Source: Carallia brachiata
Taxonomy: Eukaryota > Streptophyta > Magnoliopsida > Malpighiales > Rhizophoraceae
DNA length: 64,000 nt
Reading direction: 5' to 3'
Assembly: GCA_021464245.1 (NCBI GenBank)
Contig: JADCRB010000018.1
Location: 2,208,259-2,272,258 of the forward strand
In this document: one piece after another, positions 45,501-56,254 of the stretch
Layout of the letters: each line of letters starts with the position of its first letter
Position numbering within the stretch: the first letter of the stretch is position 1
Notes under the pieces: model-generated
Database searches by the model: none
The model's input: the letters and a program-made list of their open reading frames with translations, nothing else
Told to the model about the DNA's origin: nothing
Made by a program: the position numbers and the translations under genes

Positions 45501-47134
45501 CTTGTCACCAACATGAGAAACTTCCCTCTCAGTAGGGGCACTGTTTCTGGCATCCTCAAGGGTTATGTTGGGCTCTCTGCTGCAGTGTATACTATAATAT
45601 ATAGCATGGTGCTTAAAGAATCTTCTTCAGCTCTTTTGCTATTTCTTACAATTGGCATTCCCATCATATGTTTAGCAATGATGTCCTTTGTTCGGCCCTG
45701 TACGCCAGCTTCTGGAGAAGACTCTTCAGTACACATTCATTTTGTTTTCACTCAAGCTGCAAGTGTTTTTCTTGCCCTTTATCTTCTCACAACCACAATA
45801 GTAAACCATGTGGCTACTCTAACTCATTTTGTTTCTTACATGTTAGTTGCCATAATGGTTATCATCTTGATGTCTCCTCTTGTGATTCCTGTCAAAATGA
45901 CTCTTTTTCCTAATAAGCCAAAGAGACGAATTCCCTCAACTGATTCTTCTGATTTGTTAGTTCCGGGAGAAGGTGAATCAACTCCAACAGATTCATTATT
46001 GACACCCTCTTCATCAGCTGCTAATCTTGGAAGTTTTCATGAGGGTGAGGATGCTTCAGAAGTGGAAATACTACTTGCTGTTGGGGAGGGTGCAGTGAAG
46101 AAAAAAAGGAGACCCAAGAGGGGGGAAGATTTCAAATTTCGCGAGGCTTTTATCAAGGCTGATTTCTGGCTTCTCTGGTTTGTATATTTTCTGGGGGCTG
46201 GTTCTGGTGTCACTTTTCTGAATAATCTGTCACAAATTGGAGTTGCATTTGGACTTGATGACACGACGATACTGCTTGCACTCTTCAGCTTTTGCAATTT
46301 TGTTGGTCGCCTTGGCTCTGGTGCAGTTTCAGAGCACTTTGTCAGGTGGTCGCTTCTTATTTATTGACCTAGTGCAAACATTAGTCTGAAACATGAAAAA
46401 GCTTTTTTCCCTTAGGAAGCATCATGTTTTTTTAATTAGGCTCTGTTAATTTAATGATTACAGTTTTCCTCGCAAGTTCTTGGTTTTCCACTCTATTAGT
46501 TTCAATTATCTCTCTATCTGTGGCTTTTCAATATGCTTTTGCTTTCCTTCTTTATTCCTGACACTTCTTTCTACATTTCAGTGAAAACAGTGGACATTAT
46601 AGTCTTCATTTTGTTATTTGCTCTTTCATGAGGATATGACACTGATGCTTGTTGAATTTTTGGTGCAGGACAAGAACAATTCCTCGAACGCTGTGGATGA
46701 CTTGTGCACAAATAATAATGGTCTTAACATTCGTTCTGTTTGCATTAGCAATTAATGGCGTCCTTTATATTGCAACGGCTTTGTTTGGCATTTGTTTTGG
46801 AATTCTGTATGCTGTAATGGTGCCAACTGCCTCTGAGCTTTTCGGCTTGAAACATTTTGGCATAATCTACAACTTCATGCTTCTAGGCAATCCTATTGGC
46901 GCACTTCTTTTCTCAGGTGTGCTTGCTGGTTATGTATATGATGCAGAAGCTGCCAAGCAAGGAAGCTCTACTTGCATCGGCTCGGATTGCTTCAAGATTA
47001 CATTCCTAGTTCTAGCAGGTGTTTGTGGGCTTGGCACTATCTTGAGCATAATTCTGACGGTTAGAATTTGGCCAGTTTACCAAATGCTTTATTCAGGGGG
47101 ATCTTTTCGCCTACCGCAAACTTCAGGCCATTGA
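42545..47134 (+). CDS. Nodulin-like / major facilitator transporter, three exons
   Basis: Exons: 42545-42874, 45444-46345 and 46669-47134, totalling 1698 bases (565 aa), all open and in phase (phase 0, then 2). Donors are GTTAGT and GTGGTC; acceptors end TGCAG and GTGCAG. Exon 1 has the plant nodulin-like start (WVGLAAAVWVQVSAGNGYNFPLY) and LPYW. Exon 2 continues with LWIALVVATNSNAWFGTAVLVTNMRNFP and LKGYVGLSAA, a hydrophilic central loop with acidic and basic stretches, then FWLLWFVYFLGAGSG. Exon 3 covers the last transmembrane helices (LFGLKHFGIIYNF, GNPIGALLFS). About 12 membrane helices are expected. This length and layout match the plant nodulin-like MFS family; substrate unknown. Intron 1 is 2.57 kb and holds a SINE. 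Confidence 0.93.
45198..45362 (+). mobile_element. Au-like tRNA-derived SINE in intron 1
   Basis: The sequence begins gcaagccttggtgtaatggtaagattactccactgtcaccc and continues with ggaggttacacatttcgagtc, catgggtaatgcttcatacatttgacc, and a gcgggagtctcatacactgagatgccc end. Order and wording fit the Au family of plant SINEs, with degenerate A and B boxes. Length is about 165 bp plus a short T-rich tail. It is in the sense of the host gene, inside the first intron. Probably too diverged to be active. Confidence 0.7.
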
Positions 47135-47254
47135 TGAGGTGAGATGTTTACTAGTATTATCCAATAAATTCAGGAGGCACATGTTTTCATAGTTGCGTTC
47201 CACTGAAGGAGAAACAATATTAGCCGACGGCTTGCACTGGCTATATAGAGTGCA

Positions 47255-47655
47255 AATTTTGTTGAAATTCAGGTCTACCCCCGCCCAAAGTATGGATACG
47301 CCATGCCTGCTGTAGGCAGCTGAATGACGGGCACTTGGCAAAACCTTATTGTAGTTGACCCAAGATAAAGTCTGGGGGCATATATATACTTATGTATTAC
47401 CAGACCCTTTGGAGGGAATGTCTTGATTATGTGTCAGGTGGAACTATGTTGATTGTCAAATTTAGAGCAAGAATAAGTCGGGTCTAACCCTGAAAGTAAG
47501 TATGCACCTGCTGTATGCGACTGTATTGCGAACGTTTGATAAAGCTTTATTTTTGATCCAAGATGATAAATTCTGAGGGCATGTATCAACAAACTAAAGT
47601 ATTATGTTACCCTTTAGAGGGAATATGTTGACCGTGTATATACTGGGAATACACA
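47255..47655 (+). repeat. Diverged tandem duplication downstream of the nodulin-like gene
   Basis: Two copies of about 200 bases: one near 47255-47455 (caggtctaccccc...gcctgctgtaggcagctg...gacccaagataaagtctgggggcat...ggagggaatg). The other is at about 47465-47655 (gggtctaaccctg...cacctgctgtatgcgactg...gatccaagatgataaattctgagggcat...agagggaatatg). They are a degenerate tandem pair, possibly of an old repeat or the 3' flank of the transporter gene. Confidence 0.6.
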
Positions 47656-48872
47656 GCCCGGTGTCAAGTTGGCCTTTCTTTTGTTCATTCGGAAGTCTAC
47701 TAGAATGTGAGTTTTGCAATAAGTATAGTTCTCTCTATTCCTATTTCGAGATCCAAATTTTTAACCACTAAAGTGTTTCCAAAGGGCTTGTTAGGTAAGA
47801 CTACTACTTTTTGCTTGCTTGCTTTGACGACGACAAACCCTTATCAAGTGAACTCTGGGAAGCTAGCACAACAAACTTCCGCTATGGCCTGCACTTTAAT
47901 TCTTGATTGTAAGAGGAATTGAACCTGTGTCTTGTGAAGATATGTCTCATAGCACAATTGTGAATTTTTCCTAATCACTAGATTATCAACATGTGAGTCA
48001 TTCTACTCCAGGTCATTACCTTGACATCGATGACCATATATCATATTCAAGTGTGGTGAAGGAAATATATCTCTTTTTTTTTTTTCACCCAATGAGCTTC
48101 TTTGAGTTGCAAACACTTCCTGACCCATAAGTATTACAGTCTCGTGTGAGATGCATTATTGCATTTTGTATTGATCCATAGCTGATTTAAGGAGAAACAG
48201 AGTATGCTCATTTTCAGTCGACCCCTGCACGCCCGTACAGCGCTAGTTTGTCCTCGTACCTAATGAACTATAGCTTTCAAAATGTATGTTGTTCTAACTG
48301 TATATTCTATGACCAATTTGATTATAAAAGTAAATGGTCTGTGCTAAAGTAAATGATGCCTGCTGGAACACGATGGACTGGGTTCAGTTCCAGAATGGAA
48401 GGAAATGAAATGGCACAATAATAAGATAGGTCCTCTAAAATGATGATTTTAGCATCATCTTTAACAAAAGGAAATATGGGTACACTTTTTTTTTTGATAA
48501 AAGGAAATATGGGTACACTTGTTAAACTATATTTGGACACCTAAACCACCATCAAACTCCTCACGATGACACTATGTTTAACCAGTGCATACTTTTCTAC
48601 TAAATACGAAAAGATCACACAAAACAAACGCAAAGACAATCTCATTAGATAGACCCTTAGTGCCGAAGTATGTGCAACATATGACCCACCACTATCTGAA
48701 AAAAAGATCACAAGATCTCATCTTGAATACAAACCAACCAAGCGTCTTTGGTGGAAGAACCCAAAAAAGCCCCCACCTTCTAAATTGCAAATTAACATCA
48801 GCAATTTTTTTGGAAAAAAAAAAAGAAAAAAAGAAAAAAAAGAAAGAAAAATAACTAATTGATATGGAAAAT
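47656..48872. other. Intergenic DNA between nodulin-like and SAM genes
   Basis: No gene supported. The complement of about 47905-47990 reads like a tRNA-derived SINE head (gataatctagtgattagg ... caggttcaattcctc). Homopolymer runs occur at 48072 and 48485, and an A/G-rich run at 48818-48850 abuts the 3' end of the SAM gene. Confidence 0.45.
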
Positions 48873-49448
48873 TCATGTTGGTTTCAAATTCTGGAACATG
48901 GCATCCCACTTGACAGCTTCAACTCCTGTCGACCAATACCCTTCATCCTCCAAATCCATCTTTTCCTCTTTGCGAAGATCATAAATCATGGGACTTGAGA
49001 AACTCTCAAGCCTTGGACCAGAAACCACCATGGGACTGCCATTGGTAAGCAACAACCTACCTGATGACTTTGCCATGGTCAACTTCTTGTTCCTCTTCAA
49101 CATTGCCCCTCTCCATCTACTGCTATAACCAGGCCTTGGAACAAGAACAAGAGCCGAATCGTTGCGGTGAATCCATGTACTTATGAACTTGGCCAGACTC
49201 TTCTTTGTTCTCTTGATTGCAACAAGAACTCTTGCCATGGGATGAGGGACAGCTCCTTTCTCCTTCCTTGCAAGCTTGAGGATCTCTAGCCTATGCTTGG
49301 CTATTGATATCCCCATGCTTTGGAGAAACTCATGGTTGAAGAAAGCTATATCCTCTTCTTCAAGCTCATTGTGAGAAAAGGCAAGGCCATATTCATACAC
49401 AAGAGAAGGCTCAAGGCCAGTTTTTGATAGCCAAGAGAACCAATCCAT
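48873..49448 (-). CDS. SAM (sterile alpha motif) domain protein, single exon
   Basis: The minus-strand frame of 191 codons starts MDWFSWLSKTGLEPS and runs without stop or intron. Residues 1-65 have the layout of a SAM domain: an initial DWFSWLSKTGLEPSLVYEYG, then ELEEEDIAFFNHEFLQSMGISIAKHRLEILKL, the typical helical end with LGI...G-HR-KIL wording. The rest is basic and low in recognised domains, ending in an acidic ...DEGYWSTGVEAVKWD tail. The ATG is the first in the frame and fits the domain start, so I accept it. SAM domains mediate protein-protein contacts; the partner is unknown. A TATA-like box lies at 49591-49597, about 145 bases upstream. No neighbour suggests a pathway. Confidence 0.9.
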   Translation of the reverse strand: MDWFSWLSKTGLEPSLVYEYGLAFSHNELEEEDIAFFNHEFLQSMGISIAKHRLEILKLARKEKGAVPHPMARVLVAIKRTKKSLAKFISTWIHRNDSALVLVPRPGYSSRWRGAMLKRNKKLTMAKSSGRLLLTNGSPMVVSGPRLESFSSPMIYDLRKEEKMDLEDEGYWSTGVEAVKWDAMFQNLKPT

Positions 49449-49590
49449 TGTTGCTAAGCGATTTATTGTGTAGTGTCCCTAGAAAGAGAGAAGTATTGGG
49501 GGTATATAATTGAGTGAGAGGTGATTAAGATATTGGGGTAAAAAGAAGCTGAGAGACTTGGTCTTTCTTTTGGGGAGCTTTGCCTTTCCT

Positions 49591-49597
49591 TTTATAA
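49591..49597 (-). promoter_or_regulatory. TATA-like box for the SAM gene
   Basis: On the minus strand the sequence reads cttataaaagg, a good TATA match, about 145 bases before the ATG at 49448. It would give a leader of about 110 bases. Confidence 0.45.
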
Positions 49598-49624
49598 GTT
49601 GTTTAGGTTTACAATTCACTCTGC

Positions 49625-52600
49625 TTGTATTTTTTTTTTATTAATAAAAAATGATGTATTACAGATATGATAATAATTACACATATGAACTGAGATAAGA
49701 GATTACTTATTGACGTCCTCATTTACCTTTTTTCATGGGGAGAACTTACATTTAAGTACCGATAGATTCGAAAAAACTCCGCCGCAACTCATTTAGTAAT
49801 TATCAAATCTTGATCCCAAAATCTGCAGTGCAACTAGATCCCTCAAATCCATTTTTAAGGTGAGAAAAACTTAGTTCTTTCAGCCAGAGAGAGTAACAGA
49901 CTAAGAATTTAAACTTAGGTCAACAATATAAAAACAAGCCAATTCACCATACAAACTACCTTCTTGGGTAGTAATACTCTGGTTTTTATATATTGGTTTG
50001 AACGATGGTTGTTGAATCTTGAAAGTGACTAAAGTTGAACATATACGGATGTGGGGTTTACATGGCCGTGTTCCCTCCAACAAATGGGGCTGCAATGTAA
50101 TCCCATCAATCACGGCATGGGAAAAGAGTATGGTGTAAGGGACGCACCACACTTTAGTCTTTTTGTGCTTGAAGTGTGGGGAGAGGGGCTGGTGAGGAAA
50201 AGTGGACAAAACATTGGCCAAAACTTTCAAACTTTGCAACCCATACTCATTGATTAATAACGCTAAAGATGGGAAACAAACACAAACACCTTGTTTTATT
50301 AAACTAAAAGCAACTCTCCAAATTCTATTGCCTCCCTAGTGATCTGAACTATCTAATTTAAGAATCTCTTTGTAAAATCTCGAAATATAAGACAGAATGT
50401 AATTATGTTTTTTGAAGTTAATTCTCTAATCATTTTGGGGATTCGAATATGATATGATTAATTGAGATTCATATTTTGATCAGCCTAAAATTTACATAAA
50501 AATCAATTCATGAGAATTCTTTAGAAATCTCAATAAAACTAAACGAATCAAGTTAAGGACCTAATTATCTAGAGCTAGGGTAGTTTTCCCTTCTTAATGT
50601 TCTTAAGTCATTAACCTTGTTGCAAGGTTGTTTTAAGCCTCAGTTGAGAAAAGTCATAGAGATTTAATGAAAGCCAATCAAGGATAGGAAATATGAAACA
50701 ATATATTCAAGTATGTACTAATTGACTTCAACTAATTAAGCTTTTTTCCTTTCCTTCTTTAGAATTAAAAAAAAAAAAAAACAATATCGACTTGTTTCTT
50801 TTTGTTGAAGCATTTATAATACTAAAGTCTTTCAACATCTGATTCAGAATCTCCTTTACTTGAGCAATAAAAAAAGGGTGGGAGGGAACAAAAGTTTGTG
50901 AAATTATGTGAAGATTAATGTGACTTTAGATTTTTATTTTTTATTTCCATATGGTATTACCTGCCATCACTAACCAATTAGTAATATTGCCAATTGATGA
51001 CTTGATTGTGGGAGCACAATGTAAGATGCTGTCTCAATTAGAGACTTGGAATTAAACAATTGAATTTCCTCCACTAGTTTGTCGTCACAATAGGTGTCTT
51101 TTGCAGTCTTAATTGTCATAATTAGCGGTAAGTGCCTCTCGAAAAAGCAAAACTTGCTTCATGTTGAAGCCCATAATATTACTTAGAATTTTGACGTGAG
51201 ATAACGTGAGTACACAAAAAAATGTTATATAGAACTATCGTAATCACATCACATTATTATAATCATGTACTGGAGCTCTTATAGAAAACATTTTTAAACT
51301 AAAAGCACCTCGCATAGTTAGTACCAATTTTTATCATGAGAATTCTCTTTCTTTTTTTTTTTCGGTTCCTATGATGCATTTTAAGGAATTTGATCCCTAA
51401 AATTTGTAAAGAAAATAAGCGAATCTTAGAAAGAGGGGAAATAGCGATGATTTTTGTATCTTTACGCAAACTAGAAAAAGTATATATAATGGTTTCCACT
51501 CCCCAACATGGGATTAAAATGTGAAAATTCTACATGGACTACATCTACATTTTATACTCTACTTTAGGCTTAGTCTTTTGACCCTACAATGTGAAAACCA
51601 GCTTGAAGGTTACATAATCGAGTTGTAATCTTATTTTGCAAAAACATGTGCATCAGACTGTGGAAGGCTCGTGCACTGCAACACATTTCCAGGCTAGTTT
51701 TTGACTTTTTTTTTTCTGGTTAGTTGCAATAGTTAGGGCCTCCCATTGGTAACTAGGTTTAAGATGTCTAAACCACTAGAGAAAACTGAGATTATTCCAT
51801 GCATCTTGGGTCTTTTCAGAGTTTAACCAACCAAACACATAAATATATTATTTCAAACCGATCAAAAAATAATAATAATAGAAGAAGGAATTTTAACATA
51901 TCAGATCAGGAGAACATTATAACTTCACTTTGCTTTGAAGAATATAGCATATTCCCTTCAATGTTTTGCCTTAAGAATATTAAACACATTATGCCCTCTC
52001 AAACTTAGGAAAATTATATCCTGTCTGCAATCAAACTGGCAGACATACTTGAATAGTTTAGATAAAGCCGAGCACGAAAGTTTTGAGGTTATATTGTAAC
52101 AAACAAATTTTAAATTGAGATTAATCACCCTTTAGTCGAGTAAAATTGAAAGTCGTCTCTTAAAATATGAAAATCATTAGTAGACTTTAACATCAAAATC
52201 ATCTAAATTGTGAACATGAAAAAGGTCATACAATTAGAACTAAAATCAATGCAATTAATTTGATCATCATGCATAGACACATAATAATATGTCTCTTTTG
52301 AACTTTGAAATGTCTTTAACTTAAATTTTCAAGAACAGCCTCCAAGCAAAAAGAAAGAAAAGATAAAGTTCCCAAAAACATGAAAAGGAAAAGTGAAAAG
52401 TTAGACAATTAGATATGGCTCCTTTGTACTTTACCATACACCCTAGGCCTTGCCAACATGCAACATGCATCTTGTTAATGGTTCCAACACTGTATTTTGT
52501 CGCTTAATGAACCACCAAAATTCAAAAGTATTTTGTTGATAGCCCAATTTGTCCTACATTTATCACATGCAAACCATCCATTGCATTTTAGAACTTTCAA

Positions 52601-54350
52601 AATTGCTGGGACTCACGGGCCAGCTTTATGCTATTCATATATATGAAATCTTCTGTTTCCATGTGAATTAAAGGTGAAATTTTTGTATTTGGGCTAGTTG
52701 GATTTGTTGATACAAACAAAGATTTGAAAGATAAATTTGGATATACACCCGCAGGAATTCCAACTGTGACATTCCACCGCAAACCATGTTACCTAGATCA
52801 CGATGTAGATACTTCCAGCAATTTTTACACAGTATTTGTAGCCGCACGTAGACAAAAGGATATTTCCTCGAAAAGTTCTAAACTTTTGGGAACTTTCGCA
52901 ATTAGTCAGACTATTTTGAGTTTGTAAACTAGTCGAAAACATTTAATTTTCATTCATAGTATTTCTTTTTTTTTTTTGATAAAAATTGATCAAATCGATT
53001 AAATACGCAATTTGACTTAGCAAAAATAGTATAAAAATCACCCAAGCATGTCTTAAAATATGTGCACTCGTATGTTTTGTTAAATTTTTCTCATTTCTCC
53101 TCCATATATAAGCTAAAAGTTCTAAATTTTTTACAAATTCGCACGGAAAAAATATAAGATTTTTGCATTTTATATGTAGAGAAATGGATTAAAAATAGCA
53201 AAATACGTATGTGGACATATTTTTGTATTTTTAGGATGTATTTGAGTATTTTTATATGTCTTTTCTAAGTCGAGTTATATATCACAATGCCATCAATTTT
53301 GGTCAAATTAAAAGTTTAAAACTCATTTAGAAACTTAACAAAGTTTAGAACTCAATTATAAAAAAATTTCAAAAATTAGGAATTCTAAAAGATTATCCTA
53401 ATCAATGAATATTGTGTACGCATAGACCCATGCACCTTTTACTGTTTTATTTTAATGGTGCGTAAACCTTTATGTATTCCAAAATCGAGTAAGTTATACT
53501 AATCTTGATTTTATATAATTAAATTTTTGTCCTCAGTTCTTTCTCGTTTCAATTCGTTTCCGTTGTTAATCAACAGATTCTAACCTCCCCAAATACTATC
53601 TATACATCTGTGTCGGCTGATTCGGTTTGTAATCACCCAATAGAGCACTCAGTCTGTTTAACAAATTCCTAATCCCATTTACTAATGAGTATATACAAAC
53701 TGCCTGCTTAATATGCGCTCATGTTATGAAATAAAAGGTCCCAAGTCCACAGGGGGGTCACGTTTGGTATACATATATTTATAGGGAAATATCATGTAGT
53801 AATATTTATGTAACAAAATAATGGATCGTTAAATGATTGAAATGTGAAAAAAGAAAAATAAATAAATTGTTAATATTATTAAATATTAATATACTTTATT
53901 GTTACTTAAAATTAATTACATATTAAAACTCATATTTATGTATAGTCATCACGTAATTGCGATTGGTAGTATTTTTAATTTTCCTGGTTAATGAGGTCAT
54001 GATGAAGGTTTAAGCACCTCCATTATCAAATTAAGAAAAATGAAATGTATTTTTTTTTTTTTTTTTTTGGATTATAGAGAAAATGACAATACCATCGTAA
54101 GGAGGTGGCCCGCCCCTCCAGTGAAAGGCCATAACTTTCCACCAACTCAGTTATGTTAAGTCCTCGATATAAATTATGGGTGAGTTATATACATAAAAAA
54201 TTGTGAGTCAAATTAAAAAAATTTTATATTATATTTTTAAATGTTTCCCTTTCAAAATTTTCAACATTCAGTGAACTACTCCAACCAAGCGACATAAATT
54301 ATAGTCATGATGTTGCTTTCAGTGAGCAACATACGTAATTGGGCCTAGGA
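49625..54350. other. Long intergenic stretch
   Basis: I see no supported gene in this stretch. It is AT-rich with homopolymers. Short frames such as 52724-52927 (+), 49901-50239 (-) and 51299-51499 (-) have no recognisable domain and no clear splice context. The stretch at 50050-50240 is less AT-rich than its surroundings and may be a gene relic. Confidence 0.4.
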
Positions 54351-54354
54351 ATTT

Positions 54355-54466
54355 ACATTGGGAACAAGCATCATCTTTGCATTTACCTAATTTGCTAGGT
54401 TTAGGAGTTGACATTGGGAACAAGCATCATCTTTGCACTTACTTATGTGCTTCTTGGTTGATAGGG
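54355..54466. repeat. Two-copy tandem repeat (56-bp unit)
   Basis: acattgggaacaagcatc followed by atctttgca occurs at about 54355 and 54411, 56 bases apart, each flanked by similar text (ctaggaatttacattggg; ttaggagttgacattggg). Confidence 0.75.
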
Positions 54467-54674
54467 ACATGAAAAAATATGTCAAAGTTGGCAGCTATTT
54501 TTCTATGCGCATGCGCATGCAAATATGCAAGGCCGCCGTATCAAACTCACAAATTTGAGAGAAGTTTTAAAAGTTTTTTTTTTTTTTGAACATCAGTTTA
54601 AAAAGATTGTTGTTCAAATGATTAAGGACATCCATAACCGTATGTTTTTTTTTTGGGGTGGGGGGGGGGGGGGG

Positions 54675-54840
54675 TGTTTAGCTCAATTGGGGAGGGGGAC
54701 TTCTCCGTTTTTCTTTTTCTTTTGTTTTTGTGTCCAAGGAAACCGTAGCGGCTAGGGAGGTGGCCTGCAAGGGTGAGGTCTGAGAATTGATCTTTAGACC
54801 TTGTGATTGATAGTTATTATTGTTAACCACTTAGATTATA
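54675..54840 (+). mobile_element. tRNA-derived SINE candidate
   Basis: After a long G run (about 54656-54674) the sequence reads gtgtttagctcaattgggga, close to a tRNA A box (TAGCTCAATTGG). It is followed by gtggcctgcaagggtgaggtctgagaattgatc, where a degenerate B box may lie. Length and head suit a tRNA-derived SINE. The evidence is by eye only. Confidence 0.4.
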
Positions 54841-55469
54841 CTCAATATTTAGGAGACATTTTCTATGACTAAGATCTGAAATTCGAACTTGAAATTTCAC
54901 CCCAAAACTTTATATGAGTGGAAATTTACCATAATGTTCCTCAAGCTCGGAGAAAGTTCATCAGTTATGATGGCATGATGGGCCTAGATATAGTCATTTG
55001 ATAAGCAGTTAGGCTGCGTTTCGGCTGCCGATGATCAGTGCTGTTTTAGGTCATTAAATGAAAATTATGCATTATTGGACTTAGGATAAGGACCCAGGGG
55101 ATCATGGGCCTCTAGCGATATCCACATATCATCGCCGCGCATGATTTATTGGAACTAGTCGTGTGTGTTTGTTTTTGCTGTTGAGGGTTAGTATTGTTTT
55201 TCGATGATCTATTTGGTAAAATTTTTTAAATTATTGTTTGGCGGGTTAGATTCTCAAAAAGTGTTGATTGAAAAAGCAAATGGAACTACTTTTAGAAATG
55301 ATAGAGCTACATGCGCGTTGAGATATTCGTTAAAATCTCAATAATTCAGCTAATAACAATTGCTCAAACCCATTCATTTAACCAATTTGTTCTTTTTTTG
55401 GCTGGCTTTTTGCTTTTTCTTCTGTATTAGGTAAAAATAAGTGATTTATCCATGATCCCCACTTCAACC

Positions 55470-56245
55470 CACTGTTGAGAGAATCGGACTGGACCGGCCA
55501 GTTCAACCAGAAAAACTGAGAACCAAGCCTTGAACCGATCTGATTAACCTTAAAAATCGTTGATTTAAATAACCGGCCAAGAACCGGTTGAACCGAGAAC
55601 CAGAGAACCGGTTCTGGTTTTTCCGATCAAAATTATTTGGTTCAAAGAGGGAAAAAAAAACCAAAAAATGAAATAAAAAATAAAATCAATAAATGCCAAC
55701 ATATTTTAGTCAAAACCAATTAATATTTTATCTTACTGAATATCTACTTGTCTACTTTCTCTCAAAATTTATTAATATATTTCAATTTTTTAAAAATAAT
55801 TAATAAATTGTTATATTCAAAGTAATTAACATTTATATTTTATAAAAAATATTCACTACTTTACAAATATATAAATGATATATTTTTAAAAATAAATTAA
55901 ATGAGTTATAGATGTTCAACGGTCATTTTTTAAAACATATATTAAAATATATTATAAGAATATAAATTTATAAATTGTAAGATAAAATTTATAAGTTTTC
56001 ATTTTAGAATAGATTATAAATTATATATTAAGGTTACAAATATAAGTATCATATATATATATTACTTATATCTTATATAATATTACATTTTAAATATTAA
56101 TATATTAGATAAATGTATATAACTATTTAAATTTTATATATTTAATATTAAATACCGGTTTTACCGGTTCAACCACGGCTAATCCGATTGAATCTTGAAT
56201 CTCTCAACTTTCCAATTCAATGACCGGTTCGGTTTTTAAAACCTT
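55470..56245. mobile_element. hAT-like MITE with accggttc ends, 9-bp flanking repeat
   Basis: The left end (gagagaatcggactggaccgg) and the inverted right end (aaggttttaaaaaccgaaccgg) both carry the accgg-rich subterminal signature seen at 8335 and 13887. A direct repeat acttcaacc (55461-55469 and 56246-56254) flanks the element, consistent with an 8-bp hAT duplication plus a chance base. The core is AT-rich and non-coding. It belongs to the same family as the outer element of the nest at 8.3-13.9 kb. Confidence 0.65.
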
Positions 56246-56254
56246 ACTTCAACC

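Noticed and set aside
46037..46297. Minus-strand 86-codon frame
   Set aside because: Antisense to exon 2 of the nodulin-like gene.
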